Below are positions 7,629 to 16,265 of a stretch of 64,000 nt of DNA, in pieces. The notes beneath the pieces are model-generated. The model ran no database searches and was not told the origin of the DNA. It worked only from the letters and a program-made list of their open reading frames with translations. This stretch comes from Mycobacterium sp. 852013-50091_SCH5140682. GTDB taxonomy: Bacteria; Actinomycetota; Actinomycetes; Mycobacteriales; Mycobacteriaceae. The position numbers and the translations under genes are program-made. The stretch lies in assembly GCF_001665685.1 (NCBI RefSeq), contig NZ_LZTB01000050.1, positions 1 through 64,000 on the forward strand, in the 5' to 3' direction. Positions within the stretch are counted from its first letter, which is position 1. Every line of letters starts with the position of its first letter.

Positions 7629-9128
7629 ATGGACGCATTGGATGTGTCACGGTGGCAGTTCGGAATCACCACCGTGTACCACTTCATTTTTGTTCCGCTG
7701 ACCATTGGGTTGGCACCGTTGATCGCCGTCATGCAGACCGTGTGGGTGATCACCGGCAATGACAGCTGGTATCGGCTCACCCGGTTCTTCGGCAAGCTGT
7801 TCCTGATCAACTTCGCGATCGGGGTGGCTACCGGCATCGTGCAGGAGTTCCAGTTCGGCATGAACTGGAGTGAGTACTCGCGGTTCGTCGGCGACATCTT
7901 CGGCGCCCCGTTGGCCATGGAGGGCCTGGCTGCGTTCTTCTTCGAATCCACGTTCATCGGGCTGTGGATCTTCGGCTGGACGCGGCTGCCCCGGCTCGTG
8001 CACCTCGCCTGCATTTGGGTGGTGGCGATCGCGGTGAACATGTCGGCGTTTTTCATCATCTCGGCGAACTCGTTCATGCAGCATCCGGTCGGGGCTGTGT
8101 TCAATGCCGAGAAGGGGCGCGCCGAGCTGACCAGCATCGTCGCCCTGTTCACCAACAACACTGCGATTGCCGCGTTTTCGCATGCCGTGGCCGGGGCATT
8201 CTTGACCGCAGGCGTCTTCGTGGCGTGTGTGTCTGCCTGGTGGATGGTGCGATCACAGCGGGGCGAGCGGAGCGACGGGGAAACGCAGCGCGGCGAGACC
8301 GGCGAGCACGCCGAGGCGGATGCCGTCAACATGTACCGGCCCGCCACCATCCTGGGCTGCCTCGTCACCCTGGTGGCGGCCATCGCGCTGTTCTTCACCG
8401 GCGACGCTCAGGGCAAGTTGATGTTCCAGCAGCAGCCGATGAAGATGGCGTCGGCAGAATCGTTGTGTCACAGTCAAACCGACCCGGACTTTTCGGTACT
8501 GACCGTCGGTACCCACAACAACTGTGACAGTGTCATCCACGTCATCGAGGTGCCCTACGTGCTGCCCTTCCTGGCGGAGGGCAAGTTCACCGGCGTGCAT
8601 CTGGACGGCGTGCAGGACCTGCAGCAGCGCTACGAGCAGAAATTCGGGCCCGGCGACTACCGGCCCAACCTGTTCGTCACGTACTGGTCGTTCCGGGCGA
8701 TGATCGGATTCCTGGCCGTCCCAGGCCTTTTCGCGCTTGCCGCACTGTGGCTGACCCGTGGCGGCCGCATTCCGAACCAGCGCTGGTTCGCCTGGTTCGC
8801 GCTGCTGACCATCCCCACACCGTTTTTGGCCAACAGCGCGGGCTGGGTGTTCACCGAGATGGGTCGCCAGCCGTGGGTCGTCGTGCCGAACCCGACCGGC
8901 GACCCGGCCATCCGATTGACTGTGTCCCAAGGGGTGTCGCACAACTCGATGACCCTCGTGGTGTTCTCTCTGGTGACCTTCACACTGCTCTACGCCGTGC
9001 TCGCGGTCATCTGGTTCTTCCTGCTGCGCCGCTATGTCGTCGCCGGGCCGCTGGAACACGACTCCGAACCGGCGCCGCCGGTACCACCGGGTGACGACGA
9101 CGTCGCGCCGTTGTCGTTCGCCTACTGA
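7629..9128 (+). CDS. cydA: Cytochrome bd ubiquinol/menaquinol oxidase subunit I
   Basis: A 499-residue haem-bearing subunit of cytochrome bd, which oxidises quinol and reduces O2 to water in the plasma membrane without pumping protons. H18 in SRWQFGITTVYH is the haem b595 ligand position. The conserved GRQPW motif of the quinol site (TEMGRQPW) is present, with about nine transmembrane helices. The region before GRQPW is short, the short-Q-loop type. Between about residues 208 and 233 is a hydrophilic Gly/Glu/Arg-rich insert (QRGERSDGETQRGE). The gene is followed by cydB, cydD and cydC on the same strand. In mycobacteria this oxidase supports growth at low oxygen and when the bc1-aa3 branch is blocked. 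Confidence 0.97.
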   Translation: MDALDVSRWQFGITTVYHFIFVPLTIGLAPLIAVMQTVWVITGNDSWYRLTRFFGKLFLINFAIGVATGIVQEFQFGMNWSEYSRFVGDIFGAPLAMEGLAAFFFESTFIGLWIFGWTRLPRLVHLACIWVVAIAVNMSAFFIISANSFMQHPVGAVFNAEKGRAELTSIVALFTNNTAIAAFSHAVAGAFLTAGVFVACVSAWWMVRSQRGERSDGETQRGETGEHAEADAVNMYRPATILGCLVTLVAAIALFFTGDAQGKLMFQQQPMKMASAESLCHSQTDPDFSVLTVGTHNNCDSVIHVIEVPYVLPFLAEGKFTGVHLDGVQDLQQRYEQKFGPGDYRPNLFVTYWSFRAMIGFLAVPGLFALAALWLTRGGRIPNQRWFAWFALLTIPTPFLANSAGWVFTEMGRQPWVVVPNPTGDPAIRLTVSQGVSHNSMTLVVFSLVTFTLLYAVLAVIWFFLLRRYVVAGPLEHDSEPAPPVPPGDDDVAPLSFAY

Positions 9129-9157
9129 GCCGAACGCCCGAGTCAAGGAGCGATTCG

Positions 9158-10219
9158 ATGGGATTACAAGAACTCTGGTTCATTCTGCTGGCCGTGCTGT
9201 TCCTGGGCTTCTTCGTACTGGAGGGATTCGACTTCGGCGTCGGCATGCTGATGAGCTTCTTCGGCCGGGCTGCGAGGAGCGAATCAGACCGTGCGGGCAC
9301 CGACGCCGAACAGCACCGCCGCGCCGTGCTCAACACGATCGGCCCGGTGTGGGACGGCAACGAGGTGTGGCTGATCACCGCAGGCGGTGCGATGTTCGCG
9401 GCCTTTCCCGAGATGTACGCGACCGTCTTCTCCGGTCTGTATCTGCCGCTGCTGGCGATCCTGTGCTCGATGATCGTGCGTGTCGTGGCCATCGAATGGC
9501 GCGGCAAGATCGACGATCCCGGCTGGCGCCGCTGGGCCGACATCGCCATTGCGGTCGGCTCGTGGGTGCCGGCGATTCTGTGGGGCGTCGCCTTCGCCGG
9601 GCTCGTGCACGGCATGCCGGTCGACGCCCACGGGCAGATGCATGCCGGAATCACTGACGTCGTCAACCCGTACACCCTGTTGGGCGGGCTGGCGACCGGC
9701 TCGTTGTTCGCCCTGCACGGTGCGGTGTTCGTCGCGCTGAAGTCCAGCGGCACCGTGCGCACCGACGCATTCGGCTTCGCCCGCACGCTGGCGATCCCGG
9801 CGACGGTGCTGGTGGCGGCCTTCGGTCTGTGGACTCAGCTGAGCCACGGCAAGCCATGGACCTGGATCGTGCTGGCCATCGCGGTGGTGGCGCAGCTGGC
9901 CGCGGTGGCCAGGGTGTTCAGCCGCAGCGGCGAGGGCTGGGCCTTCATCTGCACCACGATTGTCGTTGCCGCCGTAGTGGTTCTGCTGTTCGGTGCGCTG
10001 TACCCGAATCTGGTGCCCTCGACCCTCAACCCGGACTGGAGCCTGACCATTTACAACGGCTCGTCGTCCCCGTACACGCTGAAGGTCATGACTTGGGCCG
10101 CGCTGGTGTTCGCACCCCTGGTGATGGTGTACCAGGCGTGGACGTATTGGGTGTTCCGCAAACGCATCTCGGCTGACCGCATACCGGAGCCGATCGGACT
10201 CTCCCGGCGGTCGGACTGA
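9158..10219 (+). CDS. cydB: Cytochrome bd oxidase subunit II
   Basis: A 353-residue membrane subunit pairing with CydA. The N-terminus has the family signature FLGFFVLEGFDFGVGML, followed by GPVWDGNEVWLITAGG and FPEMYAT, all characteristic of CydB/AppB. About eight transmembrane helices are predicted. ATG at 9158 is preceded by AAGGAG. It starts 29 bases after cydA, so the two are cotranscribed. A short charged insert (residues 36-52) follows the first helix pair. The TGA stop is embedded in CTGA, which bears on the start of cydD. Confidence 0.97.
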   Translation: MGLQELWFILLAVLFLGFFVLEGFDFGVGMLMSFFGRAARSESDRAGTDAEQHRRAVLNTIGPVWDGNEVWLITAGGAMFAAFPEMYATVFSGLYLPLLAILCSMIVRVVAIEWRGKIDDPGWRRWADIAIAVGSWVPAILWGVAFAGLVHGMPVDAHGQMHAGITDVVNPYTLLGGLATGSLFALHGAVFVALKSSGTVRTDAFGFARTLAIPATVLVAAFGLWTQLSHGKPWTWIVLAIAVVAQLAAVARVFSRSGEGWAFICTTIVVAAVVVLLFGALYPNLVPSTLNPDWSLTIYNGSSSPYTLKVMTWAALVFAPLVMVYQAWTYWVFRKRISADRIPEPIGLSRRSD

Positions 10220-10293
10220 ATCTCTGGCGCGCCCTGGGCATTCGCGGCGGGACGGGATCCGTCACGGCGCTGCGCCGCTACCTGGCGGCCGCG

Positions 10294-11814
10294 GTGGCCT
10301 GCGGCGTGGTGATCGCGGGAAGCACCATCGCGTCGGCGGTGGTGCTGGCCCATCTGGTGGCCGGGGTGGTGGTCAATCCCGACTCGGGATCGCACTGGCG
10401 CTCCTCACTGCTCGCGCTCGGACTGATCTGGACCGTGCGGACCGCGGCGCAGTGGTTGCAGGGCAGGCTCTCGCAGCGCGGTGCCACGGCGGTGATCGGC
10501 GAGTTGTCCAGCCAGGTCCTGCGGTCGGTGACAGCCCTGCCGCCACGGCAGCTGGCAGCCGACCGGGATGCGGCCGCGGCGGTGGTGACACGCGGCCTCG
10601 ACGGGCTGCGACCGTACTTCAGCGGCTATCTACCGGCCGTGGTGCTCTCCGGCGTCCTCACCCCGGCAGCGCTGCTGGTGATGGCGTGCTACGACATTCA
10701 GGCCGCGGCGATCGTGATGATCGCGCTTCCGCTCATCCCGATCTTCATGGTGCTGATCGGGCTGCTCACCGCGGACCGGTCGGCCGCGGCGCTCAGTGCG
10801 CTGACCACCCTGCAGAGCCGACTACTCGACCTGGTCGCCGGGATCCCCACCTTGAGCGCCCTGGGGCGGGCCGGCGGGTCTGTGCAGCGCATCGCTGAAC
10901 TGTCTGCCGCACATCGGCGTTCGACCATGGCGACATTGCGGATCTCCTTCTTGTCGGCGCTCGTGCTTGAGTTGCTGGCCACGCTCGGCGTGGCCCTGGT
11001 GGCGGTCAGTGTCGGCCTGCGCCTGGTCTTCGGTGACATGACGCTGGCGGCCGCCCTGACCGCATTGCTGCTGGCGCCTGAGGTCTTCTGGCCGCTGAGG
11101 CGGGTCGGTGCCGCGTTTCACGCCGCACAGGACGGCAAGACCGCCGCCGAAGCCGCCTTTACGCTGTGCACCGCGCCGCCTCGGCGGGCCGGGACCCTGA
11201 TGCCGACGGCCGCAGCGCCCACCATCGACGTCGAGGGCTTCCACGCGATCGAACCGGGGCGCGTCACGGTGCTCACCGGCCCCAACGGCGCCGGGAAAAG
11301 TACGGCACTGCAGGCGATTCTGGGCCTCACCGATGCGCCACGGGTGCAGGTCGACGGGATCGACGTGGGCGATCTCGACCTGGATGCCTGGTGGCGTCAG
11401 ATCGCCTGGCTGCCGCACCGTCCGGTGCTGATTCCCGGTACCGTCCGGGCCAACCTGGAATTGCTCGGACCCCTGCCCGACCTCGACACTGCCTGTCGCA
11501 GTGCGGGTTTCGACGAGGTCTGTGACAGCCTGCCGGACGGGTTGGACACCGTGATCGGCCGCGACGGGGTAGGTCTGTCGCTCGGGCAGCGGCAGCGGCT
11601 CGGCCTGGCCCGGGTGCTCGGGTCCCCGGCGCCGGTGCTGCTGCTGGACGAGCCCACCGCCCATCTGGATGCGGAGTTGGAGGCTCGGGTCCTGACTGCC
11701 ATCACGGCCCGGGCTGCGTCCGGTGCCACCGTGGTGGTGGTCGGACACCGCGATCCCGTGCTGGCGATCGGTGATGTGGTTGTGACGGTGGGTGATTCAC
11801 GTGTTCCGCGATGA
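10294..11814 (+). CDS. cydD: CydD-type ABC transporter, thiol reductant exporter subunit
   Basis: Half of the heterodimeric CydDC exporter, needed for assembly of cytochrome bd (in E. coli it exports cysteine and glutathione). Six membrane segments are followed by an ATPase domain with Walker A GPNGAGKST, signature LSLGQRQR, Walker B VLLLDEPTAHLD and H-loop VVGHRD. The Q-loop position reads WLPHRP, so the glutamine is replaced. The first standard start in frame is the GTG at 10294, but it cuts into the first membrane segment. The frame is open upstream to 10177 without ATG, GTG or TTG; a CTG at 10216 overlaps the cydB stop as CTGA and would restore about 26 residues (MNLWRAL...). The true start may therefore be 10216. 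Confidence 0.9.
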   Translation: MACGVVIAGSTIASAVVLAHLVAGVVVNPDSGSHWRSSLLALGLIWTVRTAAQWLQGRLSQRGATAVIGELSSQVLRSVTALPPRQLAADRDAAAAVVTRGLDGLRPYFSGYLPAVVLSGVLTPAALLVMACYDIQAAAIVMIALPLIPIFMVLIGLLTADRSAAALSALTTLQSRLLDLVAGIPTLSALGRAGGSVQRIAELSAAHRRSTMATLRISFLSALVLELLATLGVALVAVSVGLRLVFGDMTLAAALTALLLAPEVFWPLRRVGAAFHAAQDGKTAAEAAFTLCTAPPRRAGTLMPTAAAPTIDVEGFHAIEPGRVTVLTGPNGAGKSTALQAILGLTDAPRVQVDGIDVGDLDLDAWWRQIAWLPHRPVLIPGTVRANLELLGPLPDLDTACRSAGFDEVCDSLPDGLDTVIGRDGVGLSLGQRQRLGLARVLGSPAPVLLLDEPTAHLDAELEARVLTAITARAASGATVVVVGHRDPVLAIGDVVVTVGDSRVPR

Positions 11815-13333
11815 CCCGCTGTTGCGGTACTCCGCGTACTTACTGAGGCCCCGGATCGGACGGCTGGCGCTGGCAAGCACGTTCGGCGTGCTGTCGCTGG
11901 GCAGTGCCCTGGCGTTGGCCGGCATCTCAGCATGGCTGATCACCCGCGCCTGGCAGATGCCGCCGGTGCTGGACCTCTCGGTGGCCGTGGTTGCGGTTCG
12001 CGCGCTGGGTATTTCCCGAGGGGTGCTCGGCTACTGCCAACGGCTCGCGTCCCACGACACCGCGCTGCGGGCCGCGGCCAATGCCCGCACCGGTTTGTAC
12101 CGCCGGCTCGCGGACGCCGCCACCGACGACGTCATGCGCATGCCGAGTGGTGAACTCGTGGCCCGGATCGGTGCATCGGTCGACGACCTGTCCGACGTGC
12201 TCGTGCGCGCAGTGCTGCCGATCGTGGTGGCCGTGGTGCTCTCAACCGCCGCGGTGGGCGTCATCGCCGTGATCTCCCCTGCCGCCGCCACAGTACTCGC
12301 GGCGTGCCTGCTGATCGCGGGGGTGCTCGCTCCCGCCGTCGCGGCCCGCGCAGCCACCACAGCGGAGTCTGTTGCCGCACAACATCGTTCGCAGCGCGAC
12401 ACGGCTACCATGTTGGCGCTCGAATACGCCCCGGAACTCCGCGTCAGTGGACGCCTGGCCGCGGTGATCGATGAGTCCGAGCAGCAGCATCGGGCCCTGG
12501 GTCATGCCGTCGACAGAGCCGCCGCGCCCGCTGCTGTCGCCGCCGCCATGCCCAGCGCCGCCATCGGTGCCAGCGTGCTGGGCGCGGTCGTCGCCGCACT
12601 CGCACTGGCGCCGACGGTCGCGCCGACCACGGTGGCGATCCTGATGCTGCTGCCTCTGTCGGCATTCGAGGCGACCGCCGCGCTGCCGGAAGCAGCTCTG
12701 CAACTGGGTCGCTCGCGCATCGCTGCCCGCAGGCTCAGGGCCCTGACCGAACCCGAGCCCGGCATGCGTCGCCGTCCCGCCGCCGCGGCGGTGGACCTGC
12801 GCCCGGGCGCGCGACTGGCCGTCCTGGGGCCGAGCGGCTCGGGCAAGACGACCTTGTTGATGGCGATCGCTCGCCAGTACGCGGAAAAACCGCAGCGCGC
12901 AGCGTTTTTCGCCGAAGATGCGCACCTGTTCGACACCACGGTCCGCGACAACCTGCTGGTGGCCCGCGGTGACGCCACCGATGAGGAACTGTTGGCGGTC
13001 GTGCGCCGCGTCGGCCTCGGAACCTGGTTCGCGGCGCTTCCCGACGGGTTGTCGACCATTCTGGTGGGCGGAGCGGCAGCGGTGTCGGCGGGCCAACGCA
13101 GACGGCTGCTGTTGGCCAGGGCGCTGATCTCAAGCTTCCCGATCGTGCTGCTCGACGAACCGACGGAGAATCTCGATGCGGCCGACGCCGAACGAATCCT
13201 GACCGAGCTGCTCACACCGGGCGGCCTTTTCGCAGCCGACCGGACCGTCGTGGTGGCGACGCATCACCTGCCGGCGGGTGTCGACTGCCCGACGCTGCGC
13301 TGTGCAGCGCTGCCACACGTATCCGGCGAGTAG
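11792..13333 (+). CDS. cydC: CydC-type ABC transporter, thiol reductant exporter subunit
   Basis: Second half of CydDC, 513 residues. The membrane domain (about residues 20-300) contains paired helices such as ALALAGISAWLI. The ATPase domain has Walker A GPSGSGKTT, signature VSAGQRRR, Walker B IVLLDEPTENLD and a terminal VVATHH H-loop. The segment between Walker A and the Q-loop is very short: only about 20 residues separate Walker A from FFAEDAHLF, against roughly 45 in most exporters, and the Q-loop glutamine is absent. The start GTG at 11792 lies 23 bases inside cydD (another GTG at 11801), implying translational coupling. Confidence 0.92.
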   Translation: MIHVFRDDPLLRYSAYLLRPRIGRLALASTFGVLSLGSALALAGISAWLITRAWQMPPVLDLSVAVVAVRALGISRGVLGYCQRLASHDTALRAAANARTGLYRRLADAATDDVMRMPSGELVARIGASVDDLSDVLVRAVLPIVVAVVLSTAAVGVIAVISPAAATVLAACLLIAGVLAPAVAARAATTAESVAAQHRSQRDTATMLALEYAPELRVSGRLAAVIDESEQQHRALGHAVDRAAAPAAVAAAMPSAAIGASVLGAVVAALALAPTVAPTTVAILMLLPLSAFEATAALPEAALQLGRSRIAARRLRALTEPEPGMRRRPAAAAVDLRPGARLAVLGPSGSGKTTLLMAIARQYAEKPQRAAFFAEDAHLFDTTVRDNLLVARGDATDEELLAVVRRVGLGTWFAALPDGLSTILVGGAAAVSAGQRRRLLLARALISSFPIVLLDEPTENLDAADAERILTELLTPGGLFAADRTVVVATHHLPAGVDCPTLRCAALPHVSGE

Positions 13334-13343
13334 CCTCGGTCAC

Positions 13344-13931
13344 ATGACCGACGCGCGCGGCGGAACCGAGTCGGACAAACCCGCTCCACCGGCCGCATCG
13401 CCGACACCGTACGGACCGTACCCGGGCCCCTACCCGCCGCCGTACAGCAGCTATCCCCCGCCGCCGCCCTACGGTGCCGGTTATCCTCCGGCTCCGTACG
13501 GTGGCTATCCCGCGGCTCCCCCGCCACGCCCAGCGGTCGGACCACGCAACGGGTTGGGCGTCGCGGCGCTGGTGCTCGCCATCATCGGCCTCGTCCTGAC
13601 GCTGTCGGTGATCGGTGGCATCGTGCTCGGCCTGCTCGCGGTGATCATCGGCATCGCCGCGCGCGGCCGGTGCAAACGCGGCGAGGCCGACAACATGGGA
13701 GTCGCCACCAGCGGCATCGTCCTCGGAATCATCGCCGTGCTGGTGTCGATCGCCTTCATCTGGGTGTGGGTCGGCGTCGGGCAGCGCTGGTTCGACGAAT
13801 TCGGCGGCCCCGAATACATGGACTGCATGCAGCGGGCCGGCAGCGATCACGTCGCGCAACAACAGTGCGAGGACGCCTTACGCAAACGGGTGGAGGACGG
13901 TTTCGGCGTCACTCCGACACCGACGCGCTAG
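13344..13931 (+). CDS. DUF4190 membrane protein with Pro/Tyr-rich N-terminus
   Basis: A 195-residue protein. Residues about 15-60 are a low-complexity Pro/Tyr/Gly stretch (repeats of PYGPYPG and YPPPPP type), followed by the DUF4190 core. In the core, two hydrophobic helices flank a short positively charged loop (ARGRCKRGEADNMGVA). The C-terminal part is hydrophilic and presumably extracytoplasmic, with two cysteines (MDCMQ and QQCED) that could form a disulfide. ATG 13344 is used because the 22 residues upstream overlap cydC. It ends four bases before the convergent tesB stop. The function is unknown; such proteins are common in mycobacteria. Confidence 0.85.
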   Translation: MTDARGGTESDKPAPPAASPTPYGPYPGPYPPPYSSYPPPPPYGAGYPPAPYGGYPAAPPPRPAVGPRNGLGVAALVLAIIGLVLTLSVIGGIVLGLLAVIIGIAARGRCKRGEADNMGVATSGIVLGIIAVLVSIAFIWVWVGVGQRWFDEFGGPEYMDCMQRAGSDHVAQQQCEDALRKRVEDGFGVTPTPTR

Positions 13932-13935
13932 CTGG

Positions 13936-14802
13936 TCATCGCGACGCCGGAAAGTACTTGACGATGCCTTCCTGCACGACTGTCGCCAGCAGGTGGCCCG
14001 ACTCGTCGAAGAAGTGGCCGGTGCCAAGGCCACGGGACTCGGCGGCCACCGGCGAGGTGGTCGAGTACAGCACCCATTCGTCGAACTTGATCGGGCGGTG
14101 AAACCACACCGAGTGGTTCATCGTCACCGCGAAGATGCGATCGAAGCCCCACGACAGGCCGTGGGTGGTGATGATCGAGTCGAGCACCGTGGTGTCCGAC
14201 GAATACACCAGCGCCGCGCCGTGCAACACCGGGTCGTCAGGCATGGCGCCTTCGGTCTTGAGCCACACCCGGTTGTGGTCGAGGCGCTCCCCTTTATCCC
14301 GCATCACCCACGCCGGGTCGTTGGTGTAGCGCCACTCGATGGGCCGCAACGCCTCGACGAACAAGGGCACGGTTTCCTCGTACCCCCGCAACAGCTCGTC
14401 GATCTTCGGCAAGGTGTCGGGGTGTGCGACGTCGGGCGCGGCCACGCTGTGTTCGAGGCCGCGCCCGCCGTTCATGTAGGAGAGCATCACGGTCGTCAAG
14501 AGCTGACCGTCCTGCATGACGTCCACCCGGCGATTGGCGAAACGCTTCTCGTCGCGTAGCCGCACGATGTGGAACTCGAGGTCTTTCTCCGGGTCACCGC
14601 CGGCGATGAAGTGGGCGTTCAGCGCACTCGGCTGCTGCTTGTGCTCAAGTGACCGACCACCCGCCACGAACGCCTGGGCGATCATCTGACCGCCGAACGT
14701 GCGTATCGGGTTCTTACTCGGATGCGTCCCGATGAAGAGGTTGTCGTCGACGCGCTTGAGGTCGAGAACCGCCAGCAGCTCCTCGAAATCCGAGTGTGAC
14801 AC
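13936..14802 (-). CDS. tesB: Acyl-CoA thioesterase II
   Basis: A 288-residue double hot-dog thioesterase hydrolysing acyl-CoA to free fatty acid and CoA. Both hot-dog halves are visible: the N-terminal one with RTFGGQMIAQAFVAG and the C-terminal one with ATHGLSWGFDRIFAVTMNHSVWFHRP followed by DEWVLYSTTSP. These contain the Asp, Gln and Ser/Thr residues of the TesB active site (conserved TLDS-like and Q-containing blocks). GTG at 14802 follows GAGGAGAGG. It lies 17 bases downstream of pyk, in the same order as tesB1 and pykA in M. tuberculosis. Confidence 0.94.
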   Translation of the reverse strand: MSHSDFEELLAVLDLKRVDDNLFIGTHPSKNPIRTFGGQMIAQAFVAGGRSLEHKQQPSALNAHFIAGGDPEKDLEFHIVRLRDEKRFANRRVDVMQDGQLLTTVMLSYMNGGRGLEHSVAAPDVAHPDTLPKIDELLRGYEETVPLFVEALRPIEWRYTNDPAWVMRDKGERLDHNRVWLKTEGAMPDDPVLHGAALVYSSDTTVLDSIITTHGLSWGFDRIFAVTMNHSVWFHRPIKFDEWVLYSTTSPVAAESRGLGTGHFFDESGHLLATVVQEGIVKYFPASR

Positions 14803-14819
14803 CGGGCCCCTCTCCTCGT

Positions 14820-16238
14820 TTAGACGTCCTCCTCACCGATGCGGTGCACATGGATCAGATTCGTGGAGCCTACTGTGCCGGGAGGAGCGCCTGCGACGAT
14901 GACCACCAGCTCACCGCGCTTGTAGCGGCCGAGCTCCAACAGCGACTTGTCCACCTGCCGGATCATGTCGTCGGTGCTGGACATCTGCGGCACGATGAAC
15001 GTCTCCGTGCCCCACGTCAGGGCGAGCTGGCTGCGAACCTCGGGCAGTGCGGTGAATGCCAGCACGGGCAGCGGCGTGTGCAGCCGGGCCAGTCGGCGCA
15101 CGGTGTCGCCGGATTGGGTGAACGCGACCAGTGCCTTGGCATCCAGGCGCTCACCGATGTCGCGCGCCGCGTACGAGATGACGCCGCGCTTGGTCCGCGG
15201 AACGTGGGTCAGCGGCGGCACCACGACCGAGTTCTCCTCGACCGCGTGGATGATGCGGGCCATGGTCCGCACGGTCTCCAGCGGGTGCTTGCCGACGGAG
15301 GTCTCGCCGGAGAGCATGACGGCGTCGGCGCCGTCGAGCACCGCGTTGGCGACGTCGGAGGCCTCGGCCCGGGTGGGCCGCGAGCTATCGATCATCGACT
15401 CCAGCATCTGCGTGGCGACGATGACGGGTTTGGCGTTCTCCCTCGCGATCTGGATGGCCCGCTTCTGAACCAGCGGCACCTCCTCCAGCGGCAGCTCCAC
15501 GCCGAGGTCGCCACGGGCCACCATGACGGCGTCGAAGGCCAGCACGATGGCCTCGAGATTCTCGACCGCCTCGGGCTTCTCCAGCTTGGCGATCACCGGA
15601 ACTCGGCGCCCGACACGGTCCATCACCTCGTGCACCAGCTCGATGTCTGCCGGTGAGCGAACAAAGGACAGCGCCACCAGGTCGACGCCCAACTGCAGCG
15701 CGAACTCCAAGTCCTTGATGTCCTTCTCCGACAGCGCGGGAGCGGACACGTTCATGCCGGGCAGGGACATGCCCTTGTTGTTGCTGACCGGGCCACCCTC
15801 GGTGACCTTGCAGACGACGTCGTTGCCCTCGATGCTCTCGACGATCAGACCGACGTTGCCGTCGTCGACCAGCACCCGGTCGCCTGCCAGGGCGTCCTCG
15901 GCGAGCCGCTTGTAGGTGGTCGACACCCGATCGTGGGTTCCGGCGCAGTCATCGACGGTGATCCGCACCGTCTCGCCGGTCGCCCACACGGTCGGCCCGT
16001 CGGCGAAGCGTCCGAGGCGGATTTTCGGCCCCTGCAGGTCGGCGAGGACGCCGACGGCATGCCCGGTCTCATCGGCGGCGGCCCGGACCCTGCGATACGC
16101 AGCTTCATGATCCGAGTACTCGCCATGGCTGAAGTTCAGCCGCGCTACATCCATTCCGGCTTCGACCAGCGATTTGACCATCGCGTCGGTGCTAGTAGCC
16201 GGACCCATCGTACAAACGATCTTCCCGCGTCGGTTCAC
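14820..16238 (-). CDS. pyk: Pyruvate kinase
   Basis: A 472-residue glycolytic enzyme converting phosphoenolpyruvate and ADP to pyruvate and ATP. The sequence begins RRGKIVCTMGPA and has the substrate/metal signature around VIAKLEKPEAVENL. MVARGDLGVELPLE, ATQMLESMI and PTRAEASDVANAVLDGADAVMLSGE (in two conserved blocks) follow, with the C-terminal domain containing AFTQSGDT and RLARLHTP. The length is normal. GTG at 16238 is the start. The gene lies upstream of tesB and downstream of gltD on the same strand, although 27 bases separate it from the gltD stop. It is cytoplasmic. Confidence 0.97.
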   Translation of the reverse strand: MNRRGKIVCTMGPATSTDAMVKSLVEAGMDVARLNFSHGEYSDHEAAYRRVRAAADETGHAVGVLADLQGPKIRLGRFADGPTVWATGETVRITVDDCAGTHDRVSTTYKRLAEDALAGDRVLVDDGNVGLIVESIEGNDVVCKVTEGGPVSNNKGMSLPGMNVSAPALSEKDIKDLEFALQLGVDLVALSFVRSPADIELVHEVMDRVGRRVPVIAKLEKPEAVENLEAIVLAFDAVMVARGDLGVELPLEEVPLVQKRAIQIARENAKPVIVATQMLESMIDSSRPTRAEASDVANAVLDGADAVMLSGETSVGKHPLETVRTMARIIHAVEENSVVVPPLTHVPRTKRGVISYAARDIGERLDAKALVAFTQSGDTVRRLARLHTPLPVLAFTALPEVRSQLALTWGTETFIVPQMSSTDDMIRQVDKSLLELGRYKRGELVVIVAGAPPGTVGSTNLIHVHRIGEEDV

Positions 16239-16265
16239 GGGTTCAGAGCATAGTCGTTGATCGAT

